NCBI GenBank assembly: GCA_016235665.1
Contig: JACRJI010000012.1
Span: 62,001-126,000, forward strand
Origin: a candidate division TA06 bacterium
GTDB lineage: Bacteria > Edwardsbacteria > AC1 > EtOH8
Direction: 5' to 3'
Length of the DNA stretch: 64,000 nt
Position numbers and translations under genes: made by a program. This document shows positions 16,571-24,700 of this stretch, piece by piece (position 1 is the stretch's first letter; each line of letters begins with the position of its first letter). A model generated the notes under the pieces. It did not search any database. It was not told where the DNA came from and saw only the letters and a list, made by a program, of their open reading frames with translations.

Positions 16571-17797
16571 ATGCTCTCTTTTATGAAACTTGCCTGGCGG
16601 AACTTGTTCCGCAACAAACGCCGGACGCTGATCGCCGGCCTGGCCCTGGGGCTGGGCCTGGCGGCCATGATCTTCGTCGACGCCCTGGTGATCGGCACCG
16701 TGGACAACATGGTCCGCCTGGCCACCTCGTCCTTCATGGGCGAGGCCCAGATAATGAACCGGGAGTTCCGCGCCTCCCAGGCGGTGGAAGCGGTGATCGC
16801 CGATGCTCCGGCCGTTCTGAGCGGCCTTAAGAACGAACGGTTGGTGGAGAATTATGCCCCCCGGGTCCTGTCTCTGGCCATGATAACCTCGCCGGCCAAT
16901 GTCAGCTCCGTCCAGCTGGTGGGGGTTTCGCCGGAGCAGGAGAAACACCTTTCCAAGATCGACGATGCGGTGGCCCAGGGGGCGTTCTTCTCCGGCGGGG
17001 ACGAGCGCGACATCGTCATCGGCGTCAAGCTGGCCGAGGTCCTGGAAGCCGGGCTGGGCGACCGGGTGGTCCTGACCGTTGCCCAGGCCAACAGCGGCGA
17101 CCTTTCCCAGGAGCTGTTTAGGATCTCCGGGATCTTCGACATCAGGGACCGGACCTTGAACGGCGGGCTGGCCTTCGTCCGTCTGGGCACCGCCCAAAGG
17201 ATGCTGGGCATCGGCCAGGGGATCCATCAGGTGGCCGTCAAGTTCCGGGATCCGCAGTCGGCTTCCGACACCTCCCTGCCCTTCTGGGGGGAGTATTCCA
17301 GGGACGGCAACCTGGCCCTGTCCTGGGGCCGGTTGATGCCGGAGCTGCAGTCCATGATCGGGATGTCCGGCTATGCCACCATGTTCATCGGCGTGGTGCT
17401 GGTCGGGGTGGTGGCCTTCGTGATCCTCAACACCCTGTTCATGTCCATCTTCGAGCGGATGTTCGAGTTCGGAGTGCTGCGGGCCCTGGGCACCAGACCC
17501 AGCGGCATCGCCCAGCTGATACTGTTCGAAGCCGGGGCGCTGGCCGCCATCAGCATCATCATCGGCTGCGCCCTGGCCCTGGCCCTGACAGCGGTCTTCT
17601 CGGTGACCGGGATCAACTACAGCGGCACCGAGTTCTACGGTATGGCCCTCCGGGAACTAATCTACCCGGTGATTACCCCAAGGCAGTACCTCCTGTTCCC
17701 CTTGTATATCCTGCTTTTCACGGTCATGATCGGCATCTATCCCGCCATCCATGCGGCCCGGATACCGCCGGCCCAAGCCATGAGGAAGAGTTTTTAA
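16571..17797 (+). CDS. ABC transporter permease (FtsX/LolC-E type), second copy
   Basis: 408 residues. Same architecture as its neighbour: N-terminal helix after RNLFRNKRRTLIAGLALGLG, a periplasmic domain, then three helices with FERMFEFGVLRALGTRP. The two permeases start one base apart (stop 16569, start 16571) and are paralogues, suggesting a heterodimeric export channel for lipoprotein- or lipid-like cargo. Confidence 0.92.
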   Translation: MLSFMKLAWRNLFRNKRRTLIAGLALGLGLAAMIFVDALVIGTVDNMVRLATSSFMGEAQIMNREFRASQAVEAVIADAPAVLSGLKNERLVENYAPRVLSLAMITSPANVSSVQLVGVSPEQEKHLSKIDDAVAQGAFFSGGDERDIVIGVKLAEVLEAGLGDRVVLTVAQANSGDLSQELFRISGIFDIRDRTLNGGLAFVRLGTAQRMLGIGQGIHQVAVKFRDPQSASDTSLPFWGEYSRDGNLALSWGRLMPELQSMIGMSGYATMFIGVVLVGVVAFVILNTLFMSIFERMFEFGVLRALGTRPSGIAQLILFEAGALAAISIIIGCALALALTAVFSVTGINYSGTEFYGMALRELIYPVITPRQYLLFPLYILLFTVMIGIYPAIHAARIPPAQAMRKSF

Positions 17798-17835
17798 CTT
17801 GAAATCAATTTGACCCCGAAAGGATATCGAGTATC

Positions 17836-18540
17836 ATGAAACACTTCGACCACAACGAGCATGTGATGCTGGCCCGGGGATTGGTGAAGACCTACGATGA
17901 CGGCGGCATCCCGGTGGAGGCGGTACGGGGCATCGACCTGACCATTCACCGGGGAGAGTTCGCCGCCCTGGTCGGTCCCTCCGGTTCCGGCAAGACCACA
18001 TTCTTGAACCTGATCTCCGGGCTTGACAAACCCTCCAGCGGTTCCGTTTCCCTGGGCGGCCGGGACATCTCCAAAATGAGCGGTGCCGAACTGTCCGATT
18101 TCAGGCGCGATAACATCGGTTTCATCTTCCAAGCCTACAACCTTATCCCGGTACTGACCGTGGAGGAGAACGTGGAGTACGTGATTCTGCTACAGGGAAT
18201 GCCCAAGGATAAGCGCCGTGCCAGGGTGACCGAGATCCTCCATGATGTGGGGCTGGAGGGCTACGGGGACCGCCTGCCCCCCAAACTGTCCGGGGGCCAG
18301 CAGCAGAGGGTGGCGGTGGCCCGGGCCATGGCCGCCAATCCGGCCATCATCCTGGCTGACGAACCGACCGCCAACCTGGACTCCAGGACGGCCGAGGCCC
18401 TGATGGAGATGATGCACGAACTGAACCACCGGACCAAGATGACCTTTCTGTTCTCCACCCACGACAAGCTGGTGATGGACAAGGCCGAAAGGATAATAAC
18501 CATCAAAGACGGACGGATTGCTTCGGATATTGAAAAATGA
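17836..18540 (+). CDS. ABC transporter ATP-binding protein (MacB/LolD type)
   Basis: 234 residues. Walker A is GPSGSGKTT (47-55), the signature motif LSGGQQQR (151-158), and Walker B IILADEPT (171-178). It energises the two preceding permeases by mechanotransmission. The 3' end overlaps the next gene by four bases (ATGA). Confidence 0.96.
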   Translation: MKHFDHNEHVMLARGLVKTYDDGGIPVEAVRGIDLTIHRGEFAALVGPSGSGKTTFLNLISGLDKPSSGSVSLGGRDISKMSGAELSDFRRDNIGFIFQAYNLIPVLTVEENVEYVILLQGMPKDKRRARVTEILHDVGLEGYGDRLPPKLSGGQQQRVAVARAMAANPAIILADEPTANLDSRTAEALMEMMHELNHRTKMTFLFSTHDKLVMDKAERIITIKDGRIASDIEK

Positions 18541-19811
18541 CGTTTCCAATGTCCCGGATAATGAAGTTTCTGCGCCCAGCCGGGTTGGTTGGGTTCATCG
18601 GCCTGCTGGCCTTGTTCCCGATGTCCCAATACGCCCAGGCATCGACGATCACGCTTAACGGCTACAACAAGACCTTTGCACTGGTTGAGCAGCCAGCCCT
18701 GATTGCCGGTCTGCCGCGTCAGTCTGGATCGTGGACGGTATTCGACGCCCTGCGGCTGAAGATTGCCTGGAAACCGCGCGAATCTTTCTCTTTCAATACC
18801 GCCTATGGGATGGCGCCCAAGCTCTCAAATCCCTTTAGTGTGAATGCAGGGAGCACTCTGGCCGATCCCCGGCAGTACCGGGTCAATGACACCCGCCCCA
18901 GATTGTATCCATGGAAAACGATCGCTGGCGGTCATGTTACCGTCAGGCATAACCTTGACCGTGCATATGTCCGGCTTAGCTTCGACCGCGCCGACCTGTT
19001 CGTCGGCCGCCAGGCCATAGCTTGGGGCAGCGCCAGGATCGTAAACCCCACTGACGTGATTGCACCCTATCCATTCGGGGAACTCGACACCGAGGAGAGA
19101 ATCGGGGTGGATGCGGTGCGGGTGGTAGTGCCCGTGGATGAACAGGGCGAACTTAATGCTGGTTACATAGCAGGCAGAAATGCGGATATAGCCAAAAGTG
19201 CTGTCTTTCTAAGAGGGAAGATAGGTTTAGCCAGAACCGACGTGACTGTTAGCGTTACAAAGTACAAGCGGAATCTGGTGGCGGGATTGGATCTGGCCCG
19301 GGCCATTGCCGGGGCCGGAACCTGGCTGGAAACGGCTTATACTCGCTATGACATCGATCATGATTACGTATGCGGCCTTGAATCGTTTCGCTTATCCTGC
19401 GGTCTTGACTATAGAATTAATGAAAAACTCTACGCCTTCATCGAATACCATTACAATGGTGATGGTGAATCCTATGTCGCAAATTACGGACCTTCCGTCT
19501 CGAAACCAGGTTATCGCAACGGCCCGGTTTATCTGATGGGCAGGCATTATGCGATCCCGGCAGTTTCGTACCAGATCACTCCGCTGATTACTTCCATCAC
19601 GAATCCGCTGATCAATATCAACGACGGATCGTTTCTTCTTTCCCAACAATTTGAGTATAACACCACTCAAGATACCTACTTATCGCTGGGGGGGTACTGG
19701 GGTTTTGGGAAAATCCCAATTATTTTGATGCCAGCGATGGCGGTGATACCCCGTTCTGAGTTTGGTGGTTATTCTAAAAGTGTTAATATTTCATTTGGGG
19801 CCTATTTTTAA
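18537..19811 (+). CDS. Predicted outer-membrane beta-barrel protein
   Basis: 424 residues. A signal peptide ends near QYAQA; alternating amphipathic strands (for example LRLKIAWKPRESFSFNTAYG and AYVRLSFDRADLFVGRQAIAWG) continue to a C-terminal aromatic, VNISFGAYF, as expected for an outer-membrane barrel. The RQAIAWGSARIVNPTDVI segment recalls DUF1302-like porins. Translationally coupled to the ABC genes, it likely forms the outer-membrane exit of this export system. Confidence 0.8.
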   Translation: MTFPMSRIMKFLRPAGLVGFIGLLALFPMSQYAQASTITLNGYNKTFALVEQPALIAGLPRQSGSWTVFDALRLKIAWKPRESFSFNTAYGMAPKLSNPFSVNAGSTLADPRQYRVNDTRPRLYPWKTIAGGHVTVRHNLDRAYVRLSFDRADLFVGRQAIAWGSARIVNPTDVIAPYPFGELDTEERIGVDAVRVVVPVDEQGELNAGYIAGRNADIAKSAVFLRGKIGLARTDVTVSVTKYKRNLVAGLDLARAIAGAGTWLETAYTRYDIDHDYVCGLESFRLSCGLDYRINEKLYAFIEYHYNGDGESYVANYGPSVSKPGYRNGPVYLMGRHYAIPAVSYQITPLITSITNPLININDGSFLLSQQFEYNTTQDTYLSLGGYWGFGKIPIILMPAMAVIPRSEFGGYSKSVNISFGAYF

Positions 19812-19821
19812 GTATTTGAAG

Positions 19822-19929
19822 CTGATCCTGATGACCAGGCTGTCTACCTTGCTGACCCTGTTCTTCGTCCCGGCCCTGCACATGTTTTCTTAACTGCGGA
19901 TCAAGCGGAAGAAGGAGAACGGTATCTAA
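19822..19929 (+). pseudogene. Remnant of an RND/MMPL efflux pump C-terminus
   Basis: Translation of this stretch gives LMTRLSTLLTLFFVPALHMF, then a stop, then LRIKRKKENGI. STLLTLFxVPAL is the signature of the last membrane helix of RND pumps. An internal TAA and the absence of the rest show a decayed fragment. The LolA-like and barrel genes upstream are often found with RND pumps, so the operon may once have included one. Confidence 0.45.
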
Positions 19930-20047
19930 CGGTTTAAACATTCCCAGAACTTGTCTTGTTTTAATAGCCGACCGAAATGTTCGCTGGCAACGGGAATGGT
20001 TTGATATTTTAAATTATGAAATCTTTTTTAGGTTCGCTTTAAAGCGG

Positions 20048-20077
20048 TTGACAAAAGTGGTTTTTTTAGGTTATAAT
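20048..20077 (+). promoter_or_regulatory. Promoter of tRNA-Gln
   Basis: TTGACA (20048-20053), 18-base spacer and TATAAT (20072-20077), 70 bases before the mature tRNA. Confidence 0.8.
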
Positions 20078-20142
20078 TAAAAGATATCAGGGACTAAAAG
20101 GCTTGATGTCCCTGATGCTGTTTTTAAGACTTAAAAAAATAT

Positions 20143-21669
20143 TCACTGGGGGATCGTCCAACGGCAGGACACATGGCTCTGGACCATGGTATCGGGGTTC
20201 GAATCCCTGTCCCCCAGCCACTTAGAACGGGTAGGCCCTTTAGCGAAAAAGCTAAAGGGCTTTTTGTATGTGGGACAAAGGGTTGCGTTAAGTAGAGTGT
20301 AGTTCGAAGCTACCAAGCCAGCCAGCTTAGCCTGTTCTGAGGGGTTCCCTTTCAAGTATAATTTTGGCAACACTTTAGCGAGTTCGAAGGTTTTGCTGAG
20401 TATTTCCTGGCCGTTTTTATTAACCTCTGAAGTAGCGTCCAATTGCTGCTTAAGCTCGACAATCTGGTTTTTATATTCTTTTTCTTTGCGTCTAAAATCT
20501 TCCTCTTCGATTTCTTTGTCGAACTTAGCATCAATAAGTTTATCCAGCCGCCGCTGCATCCGTTCAAATTCCCTCTTATTGGCTTCTTTTTTGGTCTCAA
20601 TAAATTTTTCTTTTTTATTGAGACTTTCGCCCAGGGCTTTTGACAGCAAAGACTGGATATCCTCCGGTATCTGAATTTTGCTTATGGACTCAAACAACTG
20701 CTTAGCCACGTAATCTTCTGTCAGGTAGTGCTGCCCCTTATGCCTTCCCTTGGAGAAAGTGCAGTGATAATAGATATGTTTATTTTTCTTTATCTCTGCA
20801 ATCACCTTGCTCCCACAGACCCCGCAAGTCATCAGGTTAGTAAAGGCAAAATTTTTTCTTTGAATCGAATAATGATTTTTACCCTGTAACACTTCCTGTG
20901 CTTTGTCAAATAGTTCCTTGCTGATAAGTGGCACATGGCTCCCCATATATTTTTTCCCGCCCCAAGTAAATACTCCATAGTAAACTGTGTTATGCAGCAT
21001 CCTGTGAATTGAACTCTTGTCAGCCATTTGCTTGCCCCGGCTTCGGAATCCTTCCTTATAGAGTGTCTGGGAAACCATTTTTATAGAGTTTGACCCCGAC
21101 GCTACCATTTCAAATGCCCGCCTTACATAGGGAGCGAGGTCATGGTCGATTTCAATCGTTTTAAGTTTAAGGTTGTTGACATAACCTATAGGAGCATAGG
21201 ATGGATAAAGACCCTGCTCGGCTTTTTCTGTCTGACCAATGCTGGCTCTTTTAGAAGTGTCAAGGGATGACTTTTTGGCCACGGCAACTTCAATGTCCAG
21301 CATAAAGATGTCATCAGAGCCAGAATCTTTGTTTATTAATTTATTAGACCGGGAGAAATGGATTGTCTTGCCATAGAATTTAATCAGGTCGTTTACTTTC
21401 ATTTTATCTAAATCGTTCCTGGTCATCCTGTCGGCAATGTCAAATATGATATGCTCAATCTCCGGGTGTTTTTTGGCATAGTCAATCATCAGGTTGAACG
21501 AAGTCCGAGAGACGCTCCAGGCGGACTCGGACACCTTCCATCTTTTGACGATTTCCAAGCCCTTCCGTTTGGCATATTCAAGCCCCAGCTTCTCCTGGGC
21601 GTCCAAAGAGAAACCTTCCATTTCTTGCTCTTTGGTGGAAACCCTGACATATAGGAGCGCCTTGTTCAT
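20143..21669 (-). CDS. Large serine recombinase (resolvase/integrase)
   Basis: 508 residues. The N-terminal resolvase domain has the catalytic serine in YVRVSTKEQ and DRMTRNDLDKMK. A recombinase domain (GYVNNLKLKTIEID...) and a zinc ribbon (CGVCGSKVIA...YYHC) follow, then a long coiled coil. The last 25 or so residues (WLGDRDSNPDTMVQSHV...) are the antisense translation of tRNA-Gln, so the functional C-terminus is probably earlier or was created by integration. It starts with ATG 21669 inside the stop region of the upstream HTH gene. Confidence 0.93.
   Translation of the reverse strand: MNKALLYVRVSTKEQEMEGFSLDAQEKLGLEYAKRKGLEIVKRWKVSESAWSVSRTSFNLMIDYAKKHPEIEHIIFDIADRMTRNDLDKMKVNDLIKFYGKTIHFSRSNKLINKDSGSDDIFMLDIEVAVAKKSSLDTSKRASIGQTEKAEQGLYPSYAPIGYVNNLKLKTIEIDHDLAPYVRRAFEMVASGSNSIKMVSQTLYKEGFRSRGKQMADKSSIHRMLHNTVYYGVFTWGGKKYMGSHVPLISKELFDKAQEVLQGKNHYSIQRKNFAFTNLMTCGVCGSKVIAEIKKNKHIYYHCTFSKGRHKGQHYLTEDYVAKQLFESISKIQIPEDIQSLLSKALGESLNKKEKFIETKKEANKREFERMQRRLDKLIDAKFDKEIEEEDFRRKEKEYKNQIVELKQQLDATSEVNKNGQEILSKTFELAKVLPKLYLKGNPSEQAKLAGLVASNYTLLNATLCPTYKKPFSFFAKGPTRSKWLGDRDSNPDTMVQSHVSCRWTIPQ
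20147..20220 (+). tRNA. tRNA-Gln (anticodon CTG), candidate attachment site
   Basis: 74 nt with encoded CCA. Acceptor TGGGGGA pairs with TCCCCCA. The anticodon arm CATGG-CTCTGGA-CCATG gives CTG, reading CAG. The T arm has GGTTCGAATCC. The serine recombinase ORF on the other strand ends inside this gene's 5' side, marking the likely boundary of the integrated element. Confidence 0.95.
20235..20265. terminator. Terminator of tRNA-Gln
   Basis: Perfect 10-bp stem GCCCTTTAGC / GCTAAAGGGC (20235-20244, 20251-20260), then TTTTTG. It lies within the 3' end of the opposing recombinase ORF. Confidence 0.85.
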
Positions 21670-21860
21670 GCTTTCACCTTCTTGCCTTTCTGGGCCAGGA
21701 ATTTCTCAATATGGTAGCGTTGGATTGGTCTGGGCATAGCTTTACCATTGAACCATCTGTTGATGGTTGGAAATGAGACTTCCAGGAGCTGGGCCAGCTG
21801 TTGCTGCGTTATTCTGTTTTCCAGCCTGAAAATATTGAGTTCTTCAATTAATTTATCCAT
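21666..21860 (-). CDS. Small helix-turn-helix protein
   Basis: 64 residues with an XRE-like HTH (ENRITQQQLAQLLEVSFPTINRWFNG). It overlaps the recombinase start by four bases, so it is probably its regulator or directionality partner. Upstream at 21862-21892 is a TATATCACATTATATC-type array of near-repeats that may be its promoter and operator. Confidence 0.8.
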   Translation of the reverse strand: MDKLIEELNIFRLENRITQQQLAQLLEVSFPTINRWFNGKAMPRPIQRYHIEKFLAQKGKKVKA

Positions 21861-21909
21861 ATATCACATTATATCATATTATATCGTTTAACACAAGAGG
21901 TATTAACAG

Positions 21910-22104
21910 CTAATTTGTGGCACTGTCCGGATTGTTGTATTTCCGGGCCAGGTAAAAGCAATACTCGTGGAGATTAACCATGTTGTCAATGCACTCCTCG
22001 GCATCAGCGTGGGTTAACTTCACATCCGAATAGGGTTGCAAGACCAAAATAGTTTGGTCTAACAACTCTATAGAATATTTATGTGGTGAATGGCTTTCGG
22101 ACAT
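21910..22104 (-). CDS. Hypothetical small protein
   Basis: 64 residues, acidic, with two predicted helices (SIELLDQTILVLQPYSDV and AEECIDNMVNLHEYCFYLARKYN). No family recognised and no clear ribosome-binding site. It is plausible as coding because it lies in line with its neighbours on the same strand between two better-supported genes. Confidence 0.45.
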   Translation of the reverse strand: MSESHSPHKYSIELLDQTILVLQPYSDVKLTHADAEECIDNMVNLHEYCFYLARKYNNPDSATN

Positions 22105-22132
22105 AACGTTGGACTTAGGTTTTACCTCGATA

Positions 22133-22399
22133 TCATTTAATTACCAGGTTAGTGACAATTGTATATTTCCTGTTTTCCATCTTTGACCATCGCCGGGGGT
22201 CATTATTATCGGCCTCAATTGTTCTGTCTACGATTTCCCGAGCCCGCCGTTGGCTTAAAAACACAGTTGGATTACCACCCCGGCCCAATAACCAGTCTCT
22301 GCCCATCCGCAGATACTCACGCAACATTTCCCCGCTGGGTCGCCTGGCTTCAACAAGAACGATATAGCCTCGTTGCATTACTTGATGGTCGCCTTTCAT
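22133..22399 (-). CDS. Hypothetical protein of the mobile region
   Basis: 88 residues from ATG 22399, preceded by AAAAAGGAGAATTT, a strong ribosome-binding site. It is basic and contains REYLRMGRDWLLGRGGNPTVFLSQRRAREIVDRTIE, which looks helical. No family recognised. It follows the phage intron/endonuclease remnant and is not capsid-like, so it is not the missing 3' exon. Confidence 0.6.
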   Translation of the reverse strand: MKGDHQVMQRGYIVLVEARRPSGEMLREYLRMGRDWLLGRGGNPTVFLSQRRAREIVDRTIEADNNDPRRWSKMENRKYTIVTNLVIK

Positions 22400-22535
22400 A
22401 AATTCTCCTTTTTGAAGCGCAGTCAATTGCGGGCACCCGAATGTTATAAGTTATTGCTGACAATACCATTGGTAATTGATATTTATAATAGTGCTTCAAC
22501 AAAGATTCTTACGGTGGTTCGGCATTGCTATTGAA

Positions 22536-23450
22536 TTATGGTGTTAGGCCGAGATTAACATTGTCGTTGTTTGGTCGTCTATTTGTGTTATTCTGTCGGT
22601 CACTCGAGCGATTCTTTAACGAAGTAATTGTATATTTACTGTTTGTCAGCGCTGGCTTTCCAGCAATAGTGAGACACTCGTGGTTCATCAAAACTGATTT
22701 AGTATCATCCTTTAATGTGCACAAAATCCTGCGCCATTGTATTCCAGTGCTGTTCTGCTTTATGAAAAGCAATACTTTTAGAAGGAGCTGTCTGGGATTT
22801 GCCAGATATTCTTTGCGCCAAACCACGAAGCATTTTTTCCCTACAATATCACAGTCGGCTATTCTTTCAGCCTCATAGTTCGGCCTGCTATGTGTCATAA
22901 CTTCTATGACCAATTTATTATTACCAATGACCGTAAAATCTGGAGTTATGCTTTTACCAGAAGGTAATATATAGCTTCTATTCTTTTTGTTACTTGTGAA
23001 TTCAATGACCTGATGCCCAAGAAAATTCTGGAATTCTCTCTCAAAAGAATTTGGTTCTTTAAAAAGTTTCCCTTGAAGGCGTATCTTCTGTATCCTTATT
23101 TTGTGCCTTTCCTTTTGTCCTGGTCTCGCCCATAAAGCCGGGGCTCCTCTAATGCCGCCCATAGAAGAAAGATTCGGATATTTTTCGATTGCTTTCTGAT
23201 GCCCCACCTTAGCACATTCTGTTCTCTCCTCTTTCGTTCTGGAATTGTTTACAGTAACGATTGTCTTTTTTATGGCTTTCTTATGCTCACTGGACATGGT
23301 TGAACCAAAACGAGCAGCATATTCTTTACGTTTTCTAATGCCCATATTATGCAACCCCGGACATAAGGCTATGTGTGATTGCTGGATGGTGCCAAATGTC
23401 CTGCCACACCCGGCACATTGTATTGTTGACCCAAGAACTCTTTCTGTCAT
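22536..23450 (-). CDS. Intron-encoded homing-endonuclease-like protein
   Basis: 304 residues from ATG 23450, which has AAAGGAGTTTAAA in front. The N-terminus has a zinc-finger-like CAGCGRTF...HIALC. The middle is basic, with NUMOD-like KKAIKKTIV and GHQKAIEKYPNLSSMGGIRG segments. A PD-(D/E)XK/Vsr-like core follows: SFEREFQNFLG, ITPDFTVIGNNKLVIEVMTH and CFVVWRKEYL. It lies just 3' of the group I intron core on the same strand, the usual place for an intron-borne endonuclease that spreads the intron. Specificity unknown. Confidence 0.75.
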   Translation of the reverse strand: MTERVLGSTIQCAGCGRTFGTIQQSHIALCPGLHNMGIRKRKEYAARFGSTMSSEHKKAIKKTIVTVNNSRTKEERTECAKVGHQKAIEKYPNLSSMGGIRGAPALWARPGQKERHKIRIQKIRLQGKLFKEPNSFEREFQNFLGHQVIEFTSNKKNRSYILPSGKSITPDFTVIGNNKLVIEVMTHSRPNYEAERIADCDIVGKKCFVVWRKEYLANPRQLLLKVLLFIKQNSTGIQWRRILCTLKDDTKSVLMNHECLTIAGKPALTNSKYTITSLKNRSSDRQNNTNRRPNNDNVNLGLTP

Positions 23451-23559
23451 TTTAAACTCCTTTGTTAAGGTTAGTGAGGACATCATGGTCAGGTCGGTAT
23501 TTGCGCTGCATTTACTCACACTTACTCTTTGTTATCATCCAGGCTCTTTATCCCAGGCA

Positions 23560-23798
23560 TCTTACGGTCATCCCGTAAGTTCAGACTATATCATCATCCT
23601 GCTATTTTGCAGGAGCTTTGCGCTCGTGTGGATTTCGACCACTGGGTCTTTGGTCTACTTTCCTTAGTCGTTGAACCTTCCAGACATTACTGCCTGGCTT
23701 GGCTGCTGATTCCCCTACGCTATTGCGTATTCGGGGTTCCAGCAATTCACAAAGTTTATTAGTAAAGAGGTTACCCTCTTAGCAGCCCATGAGAGCCC
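23560..23798 (-). ncRNA. Group I intron catalytic core
   Basis: On the minus strand the 5' splice site falls after CAGCCT (23799). P1 is GCAGCCU (exon) paired with GGGCUGC (23782-23788), with the required U-G at the splice site. P element AATTGCTGGAACCCC (23733-23747) and Q element GGGGAATCAGCAGCC (23701-23715) give P4-P6. R is GTTCAACGACTA (23665-23676) and S is GATATAGTCTGAAC (23579-23592), which pair into P7 (GUUCA/UGAAC and GACUA/UAGUC). P9 is the hairpin at 23561-23579. The 3' splice site was not found. Confidence 0.9.
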
Positions 23799-24092
23799 AG
23801 GCTGCACGGAGACAATGTCGTTCGCTATCAGAGTGGGCCACACCCTGCGAACGGTCGGGAACAGGTATTTGACGTAGGTCGCCAAATCCCCGGTGGTCGT
23901 GGAATCCTCTTGCAGCTTCTTCAGCTGGCCTTCCGATGACCGTGCCTGGTTCTCGAACAGAAGAGCCATCGTCCGCTGTTTGGACGGTGACCATGAACTC
24001 TCCATTAGGGGAGTCCATTTCTTCTGACAATAGCCGACATAGCCCTCGTCAGTCAGGGGATTCACAAATGGATTCAGTTTTCTTTGTTCCAT
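23799..24092 (-). pseudogene. T4-like major capsid protein (gp23), 5' exon only
   Basis: 98 codons from ATG 24092 (AAGGA upstream). ALLFENQ, then TTGDLATYVKYLFPTVRRVWPTLIANDIVSVQP, match the start of the mature gp23-family capsid fold; T4 has VRRxxPNLIAxDIxGVQPM in the same place. The frame breaks exactly after VQP, where the intron begins. The remaining 300-400 residues are nowhere in the window, so this is a truncated phage remnant. The preceding gene may be the scaffold, as in T4 order (22 then 23). Confidence 0.8.
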
Positions 24093-24140
24093 GATTGTGA
24101 TTCCTTGTTATTGTTGTTTGGGTTTAATAGGTATGAACGC

Positions 24141-24509
24141 TTACTTTTTGCCGCCCGAAAGAGCTAACACTTCGTTCACGTCCACGCCTATGGTTTTGAG
24201 TTCCTCGTTGAGTGCTTCCGCTTGCCCGGATTCCTGGGTATTATCTTTTCCGGATTCGTCCAAGGCGTTGTTATCGCTCTCCGGCCTTAGTCCCCGCTTC
24301 AGGCCGTCGCCGATTCTCTTGAACTCCTCCGAAGGGGTCTTCTGGGATTCGATGAGGTCATCCACCTTCTCCTTGGTGTCCGGTTGCTGCTGTTCGAACA
24401 TCTTCCGGATTCTGGTTGCCCTCGGATTGCCGTTGAGCTTCTGCTCCATGTAGTCTCTCAGCCCTAAGTCCTGAAACAGAGATACAGTCCGCTTTTGAGG
24501 CGGCAGCAC
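24141..24509 (-). CDS. Phage-derived protein, possible prohead scaffold (gp22-like) remnant
   Basis: 122 residues from a GTG at 24509. It is very acidic and helical: LRDYMEQKLNGNPRATRIRKMFEQQQ, then KVDDLIESQKTPSEEFKRIGDGL, and a charged low-complexity stretch before LNEELKTIGVDVNEVLALSGGKK. It lies 48 bases before the capsid gene, the position of the scaffold gene in T4-like phages, and the composition fits, but I see no specific match. It may be truncated at the 5' end. Confidence 0.5.
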   Translation of the reverse strand: MLPPQKRTVSLFQDLGLRDYMEQKLNGNPRATRIRKMFEQQQPDTKEKVDDLIESQKTPSEEFKRIGDGLKRGLRPESDNNALDESGKDNTQESGQAEALNEELKTIGVDVNEVLALSGGKK

Positions 24510-24657
24510 AATTATAACTTTGCCCCTTCATTTAAATTCTGCGTGAGATTCATTTCCACATTCATTTTTTCAACACTTTTCTAACACATTGCGTTTTTGC
24601 GAGATAGACCGACAAAAAAAGACAGGAAAATGAATTTCCTGCCTTGACAGACAATAA
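24510..24657. other. Spacer between the phage remnant and the hsd operon
   Basis: AT-rich; only a small hairpin AGGAAAATGAATTTCCT near 24632. It probably holds the junction between the phage remnant and the restriction cluster. Confidence 0.4.
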
Positions 24658-24692
24658 AAAACGGGTGCCCCTTACGGGCACCCGTTTTTTAA
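24658..24692. terminator. Terminator of the hsd operon (bidirectional)
   Basis: AAAAAACGGGTGCCC / GGGCACCCGTTTTTT perfect arms with a short loop; T-tracts on both strands. Confidence 0.93.
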
Positions 24693-24700
24693 GCCATTAA

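Noticed and set aside
23245-23667. Plus-strand ORFs over the intron and endonuclease
   Set aside because: Antisense to the structured intron and the HEG; no ribosome-binding site.
23529-23762. Possible 3' exon of the capsid right after P9 (ATGCCTGGG...)
   Set aside because: After M the frame stops within 13 codons and has no capsid similarity; the predicted AUGAG start is not matched.
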